From: Alistipes sp.
GTDB taxonomy: Bacteria > Bacteroidota > Bacteroidia > Bacteroidales > Rikenellaceae
Length of the DNA: 14,154 bases
Direction: 5' to 3'
Assembly (NCBI GenBank): GCA_017559685.1
Contig: JAFYQY010000121.1
Span: forward strand, 1 to 14,154
Positions 6,194-14,153 of this stretch are shown piece after piece; position 1 is the stretch's first letter; each line of letters starts with the position of its first letter. Under the pieces are notes generated by a model, which was not told where the DNA came from, did not search any database, and saw only the letters and a program-made list of their open reading frames with translations. A program made the position numbers and the translations under genes.

Positions 6194-7273
6194 CTAACGA
6201 AGTCGTCGCCACTCCCAGTGACCATTAAGGTAAGGATAAGAGTTCCAACCTAACGAGCAATCATAATAGTCGCCACCTGGGAATGGAGACTGCCAATCCA
6301 AGTTCAACCAATTATGTTCACCGTCACGACGGCAATTAAGCTTTTCGACATCGTAGGCAGGGAAGAACTCACGGACAACCTCCAGCACTTCCAACTCATT
6401 GAACTGAGCAATATCAACCTCAGCAAATGCGTGACCACCCTGGCTATTGACTCCTGTATTGATACAAGGACGACCACCAATAGCTAAGATACAAGAGGCC
6501 ATAAGAACTGCAAAATCGTCACAATCACCAACAAGTGAGCAAGAGATCGACTCAGAGGCACGAGCTACATACTCCGAATCAGCAGGATCGTTCACATAGC
6601 TCCATTTACGGTTACAATAAGCGTAGATCTCGCAAATCTGTCGAGGGTTGAATGGACCAGGAGAGCGAGCAGCAAGCTCATTGGCAAACTTCTTAGTGTA
6701 TGGAAGATTAAAGTCGCAAGCCTCCTCGAGCATATCTAAATTCATATTACCATCTACATACCAAGCAGAGTGCTTACGCTCGCCTGATGGCACATAGGGG
6801 TCAAGGTGGATATCATCATCCTGATAATCAACATTCGACACAACCTTTGGAGCTGCACCACCACGATTCGAAAGTCCCTGCTCAGCATAGCGACGATACT
6901 CATAGAGACTGTCGCGAACATTCTCAACAAATGGAGCTAAGCCACTCTTCAAAATCTCTGAGTTGATACATCTTTTATCGTTGTCGTTACCAATACATAC
7001 GATATAGGCATCGACAATATCACCTTTTTTAACGCCATCGACATTGAAATAGTATCCCTTATCAGCAACGAGTCTAACCTCCTTGTTACGATAAAGTGTA
7101 AGTTCAGATTTTGCCTCCTCTGTGGGAGAGAGTCCAAGAAGACGTACTGTAGCACCATTAGAGAGCACAACGGTATTTCCCGACTCAATCTCGCTGATTT
7201 TGGTTACATTCTCGGGCCATAATAATATGCATATAAGCACAATAACTCCGATACCCAACAATAATTTCTTCAT
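6194..7273 (-). CDS. Membrane-anchored protein with degenerate SNase-like and transglutaminase-like domains
   Basis: A 359-residue protein with a basic N-terminus and a hydrophobic segment (about residues 4-19) without a lipobox or clear signal-peptidase site, so probably a signal anchor with the rest in the periplasm. Residues about 25-130 resemble a staphylococcal-nuclease OB fold (GNTVVLSNGATVRLLGL). The acidic DGDT and D40 positions of SNase read as SGNT and Ser, so nuclease activity is doubtful. Residues about 210-335 form a transglutaminase-like cysteine domain: NPRQICEIYAYCNRKWSYV precedes the nucleophile C251 in GDCDDFAVL, then H281 in GGHAFAEV and D326 in NWLNLDW, a plausible Cys-His-Asp triad. 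There are many cysteines. Such domains usually act as peptidases, amidases or crosslinkers; the substrate here is unknown. It is the last gene of the operon, 10 nt after the coiled-coil gene. Confidence 0.85.
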   Translation of the reverse strand: MKKLLLGIGVIVLICILLWPENVTKISEIESGNTVVLSNGATVRLLGLSPTEEAKSELTLYRNKEVRLVADKGYYFNVDGVKKGDIVDAYIVCIGNDNDKRCINSEILKSGLAPFVENVRDSLYEYRRYAEQGLSNRGGAAPKVVSNVDYQDDDIHLDPYVPSGERKHSAWYVDGNMNLDMLEEACDFNLPYTKKFANELAARSPGPFNPRQICEIYAYCNRKWSYVNDPADSEYVARASESISCSLVGDCDDFAVLMASCILAIGGRPCINTGVNSQGGHAFAEVDIAQFNELEVLEVVREFFPAYDVEKLNCRRDGEHNWLNLDWQSPFPGGDYYDCSLGWNSYPYLNGHWEWRRLR

Positions 7274-7283
7274 AATTACAAGT

Positions 7284-8126
7284 TTAATGTATGAGAGAAC
7301 AACGTTTTACAATGTCCCATCTACCATATTGGTTACGTTTCATAACACCGTACTTATCCTCGGTGATGATAAAATCTTGAGGCGAAAGATCATACCCTAC
7401 ATCGCATACAGGATCTAAAAGCTCTACGCGTTTCATCATAAGACGCCTTGCCTGCTCTGCGACAGGATAGAATCGAGCAATGGTCTCACTCATCTCCTCA
7501 ATAACATAGATTGACCTATTCGACTTCTGATAATCTGTATCAGAGAACTCAAAATCGTTATAAATCACCATTGAGCAATAGCGAACCTTTATCGGTTTAG
7601 CCGACAACTGCGAGTTATCAACATCCGAGATACCTGGTGTCACACTGCTTTGCACCTGCTGCTGAGATGGGCTTTGCACGGGTGGCTCAGGAGCAATGGT
7701 AGGAGTCTGAATGTCAATATGCACCACAGTCTCCATCGTCGCTGGCTGATTGGCAACCTCTACACCAGCAGAGACTGGTGAGGATGGCTGTACAGCACTC
7801 TGCGAGACGGGCTGAGGGTTATGCTCATCTCTACTATGCACGCACCTATTTTGCTCCTCGGCAAATGGCAATTCTGCCACACCTGCCGTCTGATTTGGCA
7901 ACCCGCGTACCACATCATTCACGGGCACAGCAGATGTATGATGTGGCTCTACCCTATTTACAGGAGTCGCAGGAACTATCTCCTCCTCATCAATAGCCTC
8001 TTGAATGGCTGTTGTGATGTCGTGAAGTTGACAGTGGAGATAATTCAACTTAGATGATAGTCTCTCTATCTCAAGCTTCACCTCGACCAGATTTTCACAC
8101 AATATTTGCAATTTCTCTCTGTTCAT
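7284..8126 (-). CDS. Coiled-coil protein with Pro/Gln-rich linker and small C-terminal domain
   Basis: A 280-residue protein I do not recognise. It opens with a heptad-like helix (about residues 3-50; LVEVKLEIERLSSKLNYL is typical) suited to oligomerisation. A low-complexity linker rich in Pro, Gln, Val and Ser follows (about 52-175). The C-terminal domain (about 177-280) begins IKVRYCSMVIYNDFEF and contains a helix with RRLMMKRVELLDP, then DVGYDLSPQDFIITEDKYG and GRWDIVKRCSLIH; it looks folded and mixed alpha/beta. No signal peptide or membrane segment is seen, so a cytoplasmic location is likely. It sits between the actin-like gene and the transglutaminase gene, and its layout suggests an adapter or tether. 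Any function is inference. Confidence 0.75.
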   Translation of the reverse strand: MNREKLQILCENLVEVKLEIERLSSKLNYLHCQLHDITTAIQEAIDEEEIVPATPVNRVEPHHTSAVPVNDVVRGLPNQTAGVAELPFAEEQNRCVHSRDEHNPQPVSQSAVQPSSPVSAGVEVANQPATMETVVHIDIQTPTIAPEPPVQSPSQQQVQSSVTPGISDVDNSQLSAKPIKVRYCSMVIYNDFEFSDTDYQKSNRSIYVIEEMSETIARFYPVAEQARRLMMKRVELLDPVCDVGYDLSPQDFIITEDKYGVMKRNQYGRWDIVKRCSLIH

Positions 8127-8171
8127 AGCAAGTATATAGCTTAGTTGATAGATTTGCTGTTGAGCACATCA

Positions 8172-8199
8172 CAATCAGGCTGGATTACCAGCCCGATTG
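8172..8199. promoter_or_regulatory. Intercistronic hairpin without T-tract
   Basis: CAATCAGGCTGG (8172-8183) pairs with CCAGCCCGATTG (8188-8199) with one mismatch in 12 around an ATTA loop. It lies in the 99-nt gap between the actin-like gene and the coiled-coil gene, the largest gap in the operon. No T-run follows on either strand, so it is more likely an mRNA-stability, processing or attenuation element than a full terminator. Confidence 0.6.
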
Positions 8200-8225
8200 C
8201 AACGTACTATTGAAATAGAATTCAG

Positions 8226-11200
8226 TTAAAACAAACGCTCCATCACCTCTGCAATAATCTGCAAGAAGAGTGAATCGTAGATTGAAGTTCCAACCTGCAT
8301 AGTCCTCTCGCAAACAGCAACCTCAGCGAGCATCTTCTCCTTAGATACTGAAGGCATCGGGATTGGATAGATTGTGCTATAGAATAGATCTACAAAGTTA
8401 CGCACATTTGTAAATACATTCGCCACATTACAATCTGCTGTCAACTGAGAACCAAACATATTCGAGTTCGCAAGGACATTAACACCATCACCATAAGCTA
8501 CAAAGTTGCCACTAATCGAAGCACCATCGAGGGCAATAGTTGCATTGCCTCCAACACTAATACCCATAAGAGTACCCTTAGCAGTTGCTGCCTTTGGATT
8601 TGCAGGGAATGAAATATTGATTGCACTACAAGCATTAGCCAATGCAGCCTCCTTAGAGTATACATATGCAAATATCTGACGAATCATTGACTGATAATCA
8701 CCATTCATCTGCAACTGCTTTGAACCATTACCAGTGAGGTAGATGTCGCAAGGTGCCTCATCTGGAGACTTTGCATAACAGAGCTGTGCAATATGGTACA
8801 TCAACGCAGCATTGTGGAACTTGAGCATAAACTCAGCAGGCATATTATTGAAAATCTGACGGAACTGACTTGGATACTTAGCAAAACCGTAGTTCATAAT
8901 AGTCGCCATATCGATATCCCTATCAGTAAGACTAATAGTCTTAGTCTTAAGACCTCCATTCTCTCTAGTCTGACCCTGCATCTCTGGCATTTGTGCAACA
9001 TATCTATACATCAACGTATTCTGTGCAGAAAGATTTGAGTTATTAAGATCACTGCACAAATAGAGGGCATTTCCTGCAAACTTAGTTGAGCTCACAAACA
9101 GAGGGCTGTAGTTTTTGTATGCAATAACATCTGTAGAACCACCACCAATATCAACAAGAACAGTCGTTTGCCTTGCATTACGAGTGTCAATACAATCGTA
9201 GATAGGTGAACGAGACTCACAAGTATAATGTACTCGACCGGCACTATTTACATCAATAATGTCCCTGAAGGCTTGATCCCACTTCTGAATATAATTGTCC
9301 AACAAAGCATTATCAAATGACAATGGATAAGACCAATATACATTAACTTTCGAGAGATCAAAGCCCTGGCTAATAAGGTGGCAACGCACAATGAACAACA
9401 ACTCGCGAATAAATGCATCAAACGCCCTTTCACCACCAGCCTTTGGCTGGATGTTACCTACTGAATCACGAGTTTTATACCACTTGAAATTATTACCCTT
9501 AGCAATAAGATCATAGTAATAGTTAGCATCCTGACGCATACCACGCTCATAATAAGCAAATGGGATGGCTGTGTTAATAAGAGGATTAGAAACTGGAAGA
9601 GCATTAAGACCCAAACGCTGAGTGTTGACACGCAAGAAGTTCACCACAGATGGAATAGGGAACTTGTAGCTACCCTGATCTGTGCTGTCAATGCGTGATG
9701 GGATAAACTCACAGAGCTGATGATCGAGCATCTCAGAAGAGGCCTTGACTGTAGAATTATCACTGAGTTTTACTACGAGATCATCACTATTATTCTTAGT
9801 AACACCATCAGGAAGATCCCTCTCCTCACATCTATGATTCATAAACGTAAGCTCATTCCACGACACGCCATTTGTTACGTGATTTGTATTAATCTCACGA
9901 ATATCTGGCTTAGCTGTAGCGTCCATTGGGTTCTCCACCTTGTATGCGATATAGGTGTTTGAAGTACCCAAATCAATAGATACATCAACTCTAAATGGTT
10001 GCACTGGCATAGTTCTCAAGCAAGGGATGATGAGAGCTGAGTACTTATTCTTAACAACAATCTCTGCAAACTCAAATCCATCCTTATGCTGCAAGTGGTG
10101 ATACTCGCAATTGATAGGAGCATTAACATCGTTAGTATCATTTGCCTTATTCACTAAATGCTCTCCATTATTAGGAAGGAGCTTGGTTAACACGCCACCG
10201 TTATCGCGATAGAAGCTAAGGTTATACTCACCATCAAAGACGTTGTAGAACAACACCTTATATATATTCAAATCGGTTGCAGACTTCACAAATGGATATA
10301 CACCAAAGGCAAATGGCTTCATTGCACTACCCTGGATAAGTCGACCATTAGGGAACTTAGCAAGAGCTGAATCCTGATGGTACTCGCGACGCAAAACCAC
10401 AGCATTACCTCCATCGAGTTTGACAGTCAACTCAACAGTAAAGAGCTCCTGCTCGTTACGTACGATAGTGATATTTTTGATCAACTCGTCGAGTTTGAGA
10501 TACTTCAACGCCTCGCTCTTAATAGGCACAAGGCAGCGACGACACTCAACATTTGCACGCGTAGCATCCTTATAAGGAATCACCTGATAGTTATCGTTCA
10601 CGTCGTATGGAAGCACAAAGAGTCCATCTGCAAGGATATCGTTAACGCCGAGCCACTGGAGAGGCTGGCCATTGAACTTACGCTGATCCATTGGCAATTG
10701 ATACTCAGCATCATCAATTGTCAAGTCAACAGGATTCTGCAAATAGAGCAAGAACTTGAGATATGAGCAATCGAGGCCATCTGGACGAATAAATACATTA
10801 CTATTTCCAGGAATCTGCTGAAGGCCTGCAGTTGCCATATTAAACTTCTCATAGTTAGCATTATTGGCAAATCTCTTAGTGGCAATCTGAGTTCTCCAAT
10901 TGCTATCCTGGTTGATTACATCCTCAATAGCCTTAAAGAGGTTTTCAAAGGTCTTCTCGAGGTTATAGTCCTTGAGCAAGAGGTACATAAACTCGATAAA
11001 CTCATTATCTCGCTGAGAGCAGCTACGCCAAGTTGTAGGATCATCCGAAAGAAGCTTATGACCATTGATTACGATATTTGCACTCGACAAATTGCAATCT
11101 GCATTTGTGAAGAATCCTGTAAATGGAGATGTAGCACCAAATACCTTGCCGTTGTATTTAAAGACATAGAGTGAGGTAAAATCGAAATAGTATGGCGTAG

Positions 11201-11747
11201 CTGCACCTACACGTCTTTTCTGAATCGAGTTAAGATAGGCTCCTCTATAGAGGTCCAAAGTCTTAATATAACGACCCACCTGGGTGAGCTTGCCATTAAT
11301 GTCGAACAATATAGCCTTCTCCTCAGGATCCAATGTGTTTGTAGATAGGAGATTGAGCTTATGGAGTGTGATACCCATCTGCGAGAGGTTGAACTCACTT
11401 GCGTGATACATCAACTCGAACATATCCAAGCAGTGAGACATAGCTCTCATATAGTCAGGATCGATAACCAGAGCTCTTCTCTGCTGTGCATTAAGAATAC
11501 CGATACCACAGTTTGCCTCCAAAAAAGCCAAATCGGTCAAATGCATACGAGCATAAGGAGAAGGGATTGATGTAATCTTACCCACGTGATTTATTCTGGC
11601 TCTATTCTGAGGGTCACTAAGATACTGCTTATGGTAAGGGTTGGTATTGCCATTATCGCCACCACCCTGACCTCTGTTTACAACAAAATCCTCGTTTCCG
11701 GAACCGTTATATTCTTCGGCCTCCATTCCAAATATATAATCTTTCAT
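8226..11747 (-). CDS. Large actin/Hsp70-superfamily ATPase with long N-terminal extension
   Basis: A 1173-residue protein whose second half carries an actin-like ATPase module. The phosphate-1 loop is SIDLGTSNTYIAYK (D592 start), the phosphate-2 loop is VLVDIGGGSTDVIAYKN (D866) and the adenosine motif is YLTGNGSKQL (around residues 1003-1011), in the order and spacing expected of Hsp70/MreB/ParM relatives. The about 590 residues before it match nothing I know. They start with a Gly/Asn-rich stretch and a conserved-looking segment, NHVGKITSIPSPYARM (54-69), and probably form one or more folded domains. No signal peptide or membrane segment is seen, so it is probably cytoplasmic. The size is far above MreB or ParM (about 320-350) or DnaK (about 640), and no Hsp70 substrate-binding domain follows. 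It is 41 nt downstream of a tubulin-like gene. Filament formation and partners are unknown. ATP binding is well supported; the role is not. Confidence 0.88.
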   Translation of the reverse strand: MKDYIFGMEAEEYNGSGNEDFVVNRGQGGGDNGNTNPYHKQYLSDPQNRARINHVGKITSIPSPYARMHLTDLAFLEANCGIGILNAQQRRALVIDPDYMRAMSHCLDMFELMYHASEFNLSQMGITLHKLNLLSTNTLDPEEKAILFDINGKLTQVGRYIKTLDLYRGAYLNSIQKRRVGAATPYYFDFTSLYVFKYNGKVFGATSPFTGFFTNADCNLSSANIVINGHKLLSDDPTTWRSCSQRDNEFIEFMYLLLKDYNLEKTFENLFKAIEDVINQDSNWRTQIATKRFANNANYEKFNMATAGLQQIPGNSNVFIRPDGLDCSYLKFLLYLQNPVDLTIDDAEYQLPMDQRKFNGQPLQWLGVNDILADGLFVLPYDVNDNYQVIPYKDATRANVECRRCLVPIKSEALKYLKLDELIKNITIVRNEQELFTVELTVKLDGGNAVVLRREYHQDSALAKFPNGRLIQGSAMKPFAFGVYPFVKSATDLNIYKVLFYNVFDGEYNLSFYRDNGGVLTKLLPNNGEHLVNKANDTNDVNAPINCEYHHLQHKDGFEFAEIVVKNKYSALIIPCLRTMPVQPFRVDVSIDLGTSNTYIAYKVENPMDATAKPDIREINTNHVTNGVSWNELTFMNHRCEERDLPDGVTKNNSDDLVVKLSDNSTVKASSEMLDHQLCEFIPSRIDSTDQGSYKFPIPSVVNFLRVNTQRLGLNALPVSNPLINTAIPFAYYERGMRQDANYYYDLIAKGNNFKWYKTRDSVGNIQPKAGGERAFDAFIRELLFIVRCHLISQGFDLSKVNVYWSYPLSFDNALLDNYIQKWDQAFRDIIDVNSAGRVHYTCESRSPIYDCIDTRNARQTTVLVDIGGGSTDVIAYKNYSPLFVSSTKFAGNALYLCSDLNNSNLSAQNTLMYRYVAQMPEMQGQTRENGGLKTKTISLTDRDIDMATIMNYGFAKYPSQFRQIFNNMPAEFMLKFHNAALMYHIAQLCYAKSPDEAPCDIYLTGNGSKQLQMNGDYQSMIRQIFAYVYSKEAALANACSAINISFPANPKAATAKGTLMGISVGGNATIALDGASISGNFVAYGDGVNVLANSNMFGSQLTADCNVANVFTNVRNFVDLFYSTIYPIPMPSVSKEKMLAEVAVCERTMQVGTSIYDSLFLQIIAEVMERLF

Positions 11748-11788
11748 ACGATGAAATTCAATTAAATTATATTACAATCAATACTTGA

Positions 11789-13423
11789 TTACCTACATTC
11801 CAACTTCTCAACCTCATTAACCTCGTCACTGCAACGGTTCTTGAGAACCTCATCAAGAGCATTCGAGATGATCTGAAGCAATCGTGGCAAACGGTCGTTA
11901 TCATTCAGTTTCAAAGCATCCGCTTTGGTTCCCTTAGGATAGAGCTTATTGTAGGCATTAGCTAAATACTCCTGGATATCGGCATCCATTGCAACTTCAA
12001 CCTTCGGTCCAAAGATAGTTGTACGCTTCAAATCAGTCTTAGCAATACCGAAGCCTGTCTCGCTGTGGAACTTCGATGTAAGATCCTTGTCTGTTGACGC
12101 CTTTGTTGAGTTATAGATCTTAAACTGACGTTTTGCCTTGTCATCACCAAGCTGATCCATCCACTTCTCCCACTCACGGAGCATATTGTTTAAACCCCAG
12201 GTAGAGACGTTACCATTAGCCAAGTTTTGCTGAACAACATCGTTACGCATAGCCTCGGTGAAGCCGATATTAGTAGCATAAGGATGCTTCTCATCGATGC
12301 TTCGCTTGAGCAAATCTGGATCTCTGAATATCTGCATCATCATACGGAACTTAACCAATGCACGAGCAAGCTCCTTATTGCGAATTCCGGATACGTTGGT
12401 AGGCAACTTTCTAACGTCTCCATCTTGCTGGTCGTTGATACCCCATACAGGACGCTTATAAGTAGTGTTTCTGCCCCTTTGCTGCTTAGCGAAGTCGACA
12501 ACAGAGAGAGCACTCATCAACTCGACAATGTGAGCTCTATTGTCCTGATTCGGGCCACCAACGCAGTGAGTATACATATCCTTTGCCTTGCTGTCACCAA
12601 CATAGTACATACAATCCATATTCTTCATATACTCAGCATAGTACATCAAGGCAGCACGAGTCTTAGCATCGAATGCATCAGACTGGACATTATACTTTGT
12701 AGTGTCAATAACATTATTGGCAATAGTATTTCCAGGATTAGTTACAAAGTATGGCAACATTGCAATCGTTCCAAGCAATGGACGATTGTTCACTGGAAGC
12801 TCATTGATTGAGTTGATAACAAGAGGAATACCAGCAGCACCTGTACCGCCAAAGAGCGAGCCAATAACAATCAAACCATCCTGGCTTGACAAGTTGGCCT
12901 TGATATCTTCAAAAGTTTGGTGACTCAAAGAGTGGCTATTGAGCACGATACTACCGATGTTAGGATTACCCACAAAACCAACGGTCAATGGCATCTGCAA
13001 ATCTTCAGACGTAAAGAGTAGATCGCGCTCCTCATTCATACGCTTGTAAATCGACTGACTTGCATCGTAATTACCAATAACATCAGCAAGAGTTCCGATA
13101 GTATCACCAGCCTGATTGAGGATAATAGGCTCCGCGATAGTTGCACCGCAGAAGCTTGGCCACAAATTCTGATCTGCACCGAGCTGCTGCTTATAAAGAG
13201 TATTTACACCAACACCAGCACTATTCGCATCTGCCTGGTTGTTATGGTAATACTTCAACAGTCTCAAGCACGAGTGCAAGGCTGCCGATTCGACATCATT
13301 CTCAATAAATACTGGGATGACACGCTGTGCATTAACCTGAACACCAGATGTGAGCAACATAATCAGTGATCGCATAACGCGTTCACCGCTACCACCAATT
13401 GCTACAACATATAAATTTTTCAT
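11789..13423 (-). CDS. Divergent tubulin/FtsZ-like GTPase (Tubulin_2-like)
   Basis: A 544-residue protein with the tubulin-type nucleotide-binding layout. An N-terminal strand and glycine loop (VAIGGSGERVMRSL, residues 8-20) is followed by VFIENDVESAAL (38-49), in the position where FtsZ has its INTD segment. The signature loop VIGSLFGGTGAAGIP contains GGTGAAG (192-198), equivalent to the GGGTG(S/T)G motif, and is followed by GTIAMLPYF, like the strand after it in FtsZ. The rest (about 300-544) is divergent and rich in charged helices; I cannot see a clear catalytic T7 loop. FtsZ is ruled out by length and sequence, and plasmid TubZ is unlikely because no TubR-like gene is nearby. It lies 18 nt after the three-TM protein gene and precedes the actin-like gene, so the two NTPases are probably made together. 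Bacterial relatives are poorly characterised. Confidence 0.85.
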   Translation of the reverse strand: MKNLYVVAIGGSGERVMRSLIMLLTSGVQVNAQRVIPVFIENDVESAALHSCLRLLKYYHNNQADANSAGVGVNTLYKQQLGADQNLWPSFCGATIAEPIILNQAGDTIGTLADVIGNYDASQSIYKRMNEERDLLFTSEDLQMPLTVGFVGNPNIGSIVLNSHSLSHQTFEDIKANLSSQDGLIVIGSLFGGTGAAGIPLVINSINELPVNNRPLLGTIAMLPYFVTNPGNTIANNVIDTTKYNVQSDAFDAKTRAALMYYAEYMKNMDCMYYVGDSKAKDMYTHCVGGPNQDNRAHIVELMSALSVVDFAKQQRGRNTTYKRPVWGINDQQDGDVRKLPTNVSGIRNKELARALVKFRMMMQIFRDPDLLKRSIDEKHPYATNIGFTEAMRNDVVQQNLANGNVSTWGLNNMLREWEKWMDQLGDDKAKRQFKIYNSTKASTDKDLTSKFHSETGFGIAKTDLKRTTIFGPKVEVAMDADIQEYLANAYNKLYPKGTKADALKLNDNDRLPRLLQIISNALDEVLKNRCSDEVNEVEKLECR

Positions 13424-13441
13424 AATAGTATAGGGTTAAGT

Positions 13442-13873
13442 TTATTTGAATACAGTAAGCAATGTGATATTCTTAGCCTTGGTCCAAGGGAATGTGCAAA
13501 AGAGTGATGAGCACAACTGGTACACCAATGTGTACCACAGTATATTAATAAGACCAAGCTTCACAAATACCAACAAAAAATCCATAACCTGACAACCATC
13601 ATTGCGGAAGTGGAGCTGGAAAATCAATGGGGTAAACACAGCCAACACTACCCATCCGAAGATGTATGTCCACAAGTAGTTAGACTTTGTTGCAGAGTTC
13701 ACCTTGCTTGCAATCGCAAAGTAGTAGATTGCAGCAGCACCCACAGCCACAGCAAGCATAATATAGAAGCAGATGTCAAGACCTCGAGGATCATAAGCTG
13801 TAAAGTATTTTGAGTATTCAGCTGTACTGTCCAAATCCAACAAGTAATAAAGAATGTTCACAAGACGCTCCAT
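13442..13873 (-). CDS. Three-TM integral membrane protein, unknown
   Basis: A 143-residue inner-membrane protein that I do not recognise. Hydrophobic segments lie at about residues 33-55 (ICFYIMLAVAVGAAAIYYFA region), 67-88 and 98-120. The N-terminal about 30 residues are amphipathic or acidic, and a short basic C-terminal tail contains WTKAKN. There is no enzymatic motif. It is 37 nt downstream of the previous gene's stop and 18 nt upstream of the tubulin-like gene. This placement suggests it may be the membrane anchor or channel of the system, but that is inference. Confidence 0.75.
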   Translation of the reverse strand: MERLVNILYYLLDLDSTAEYSKYFTAYDPRGLDICFYIMLAVAVGAAAIYYFAIASKVNSATKSNYLWTYIFGWVVLAVFTPLIFQLHFRNDGCQVMDFLLVFVKLGLINILWYTLVYQLCSSLFCTFPWTKAKNITLLTVFK

Positions 13874-13910
13874 AGTATAAAAGTTTTAAGTGTTTATTAT
13901 TGTTTAATTA

Positions 13911-14153
13911 TTATTTTGATTTAATAGGGGAGTAAAAGCAGATTGAAAGTGATCCTACCTTAGATTTCTCAATCTTGTTGTCGTGATAGTATGCACTGTT
14001 GATACCATCAAAGAAAGCCTCAAGCCCCCAGGTCTTATTCTCCATATTCTCCTCTGAGATATCATCATTACAATTGCATCCTACATACCAATTGTTTTTA
14101 GTGTAGATATCGAGTGTAGTAGTAACATAATCCGATGGCTTACTACATCCCTG
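13911..14153 (-). CDS. C-terminal fragment of an unrecognised protein, runs off the right edge
   Basis: Read on the minus strand from base 14153, an open frame of 80 codons ends at a TAA (complement of 13911-13913). It includes GCSKPSDYVTTTLDIY, then NNWYVGCNCNDDISEEN, then NKTWGLEAFFDGINSAYYHD, ending ICFYSPIKSK. There are no stops across 240 nt, it has the same strand and codon flavour as the next genes, and it ends 37 nt before the three-TM protein gene, which supports a real gene. No domain is recognised. The start and most of the protein lie outside the window. Confidence 0.65.
   Translation of the reverse strand, partial: QGCSKPSDYVTTTLDIYTKNNWYVGCNCNDDISEENMENKTWGLEAFFDGINSAYYHDNKIEKSKVGSLSICFYSPIKSK

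Noticed and set aside
10377..10766. 129-codon open frame on + strand inside the actin-like gene
   Set aside because: It is antisense to the 1173-aa gene and its composition is that of a mirrored coding frame.
12227..12811. 194-codon open frame on + strand inside the tubulin-like gene
   Set aside because: It lies fully antisense to a well-supported gene, has low-complexity Ile/Leu/Ser-rich content, no domain and no promoter or start context.
8226..13423. Plasmid partition locus (ParM/TubZ type)
   Set aside because: There is no small DNA-binding adaptor (ParR/TubR), no iteron or centromere-like repeats, no replication gene, and both proteins are much larger than partition NTPases; the flanks are housekeeping genes.
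11789..13423. FtsZ/FtsA cell-division pair for the tubulin- and actin-like genes
   Set aside because: No mur/fts neighbours, no FtsZ core sequence or C-terminal peptide, and the actin-like protein lacks an FtsA layout and carries a 590-residue extension.
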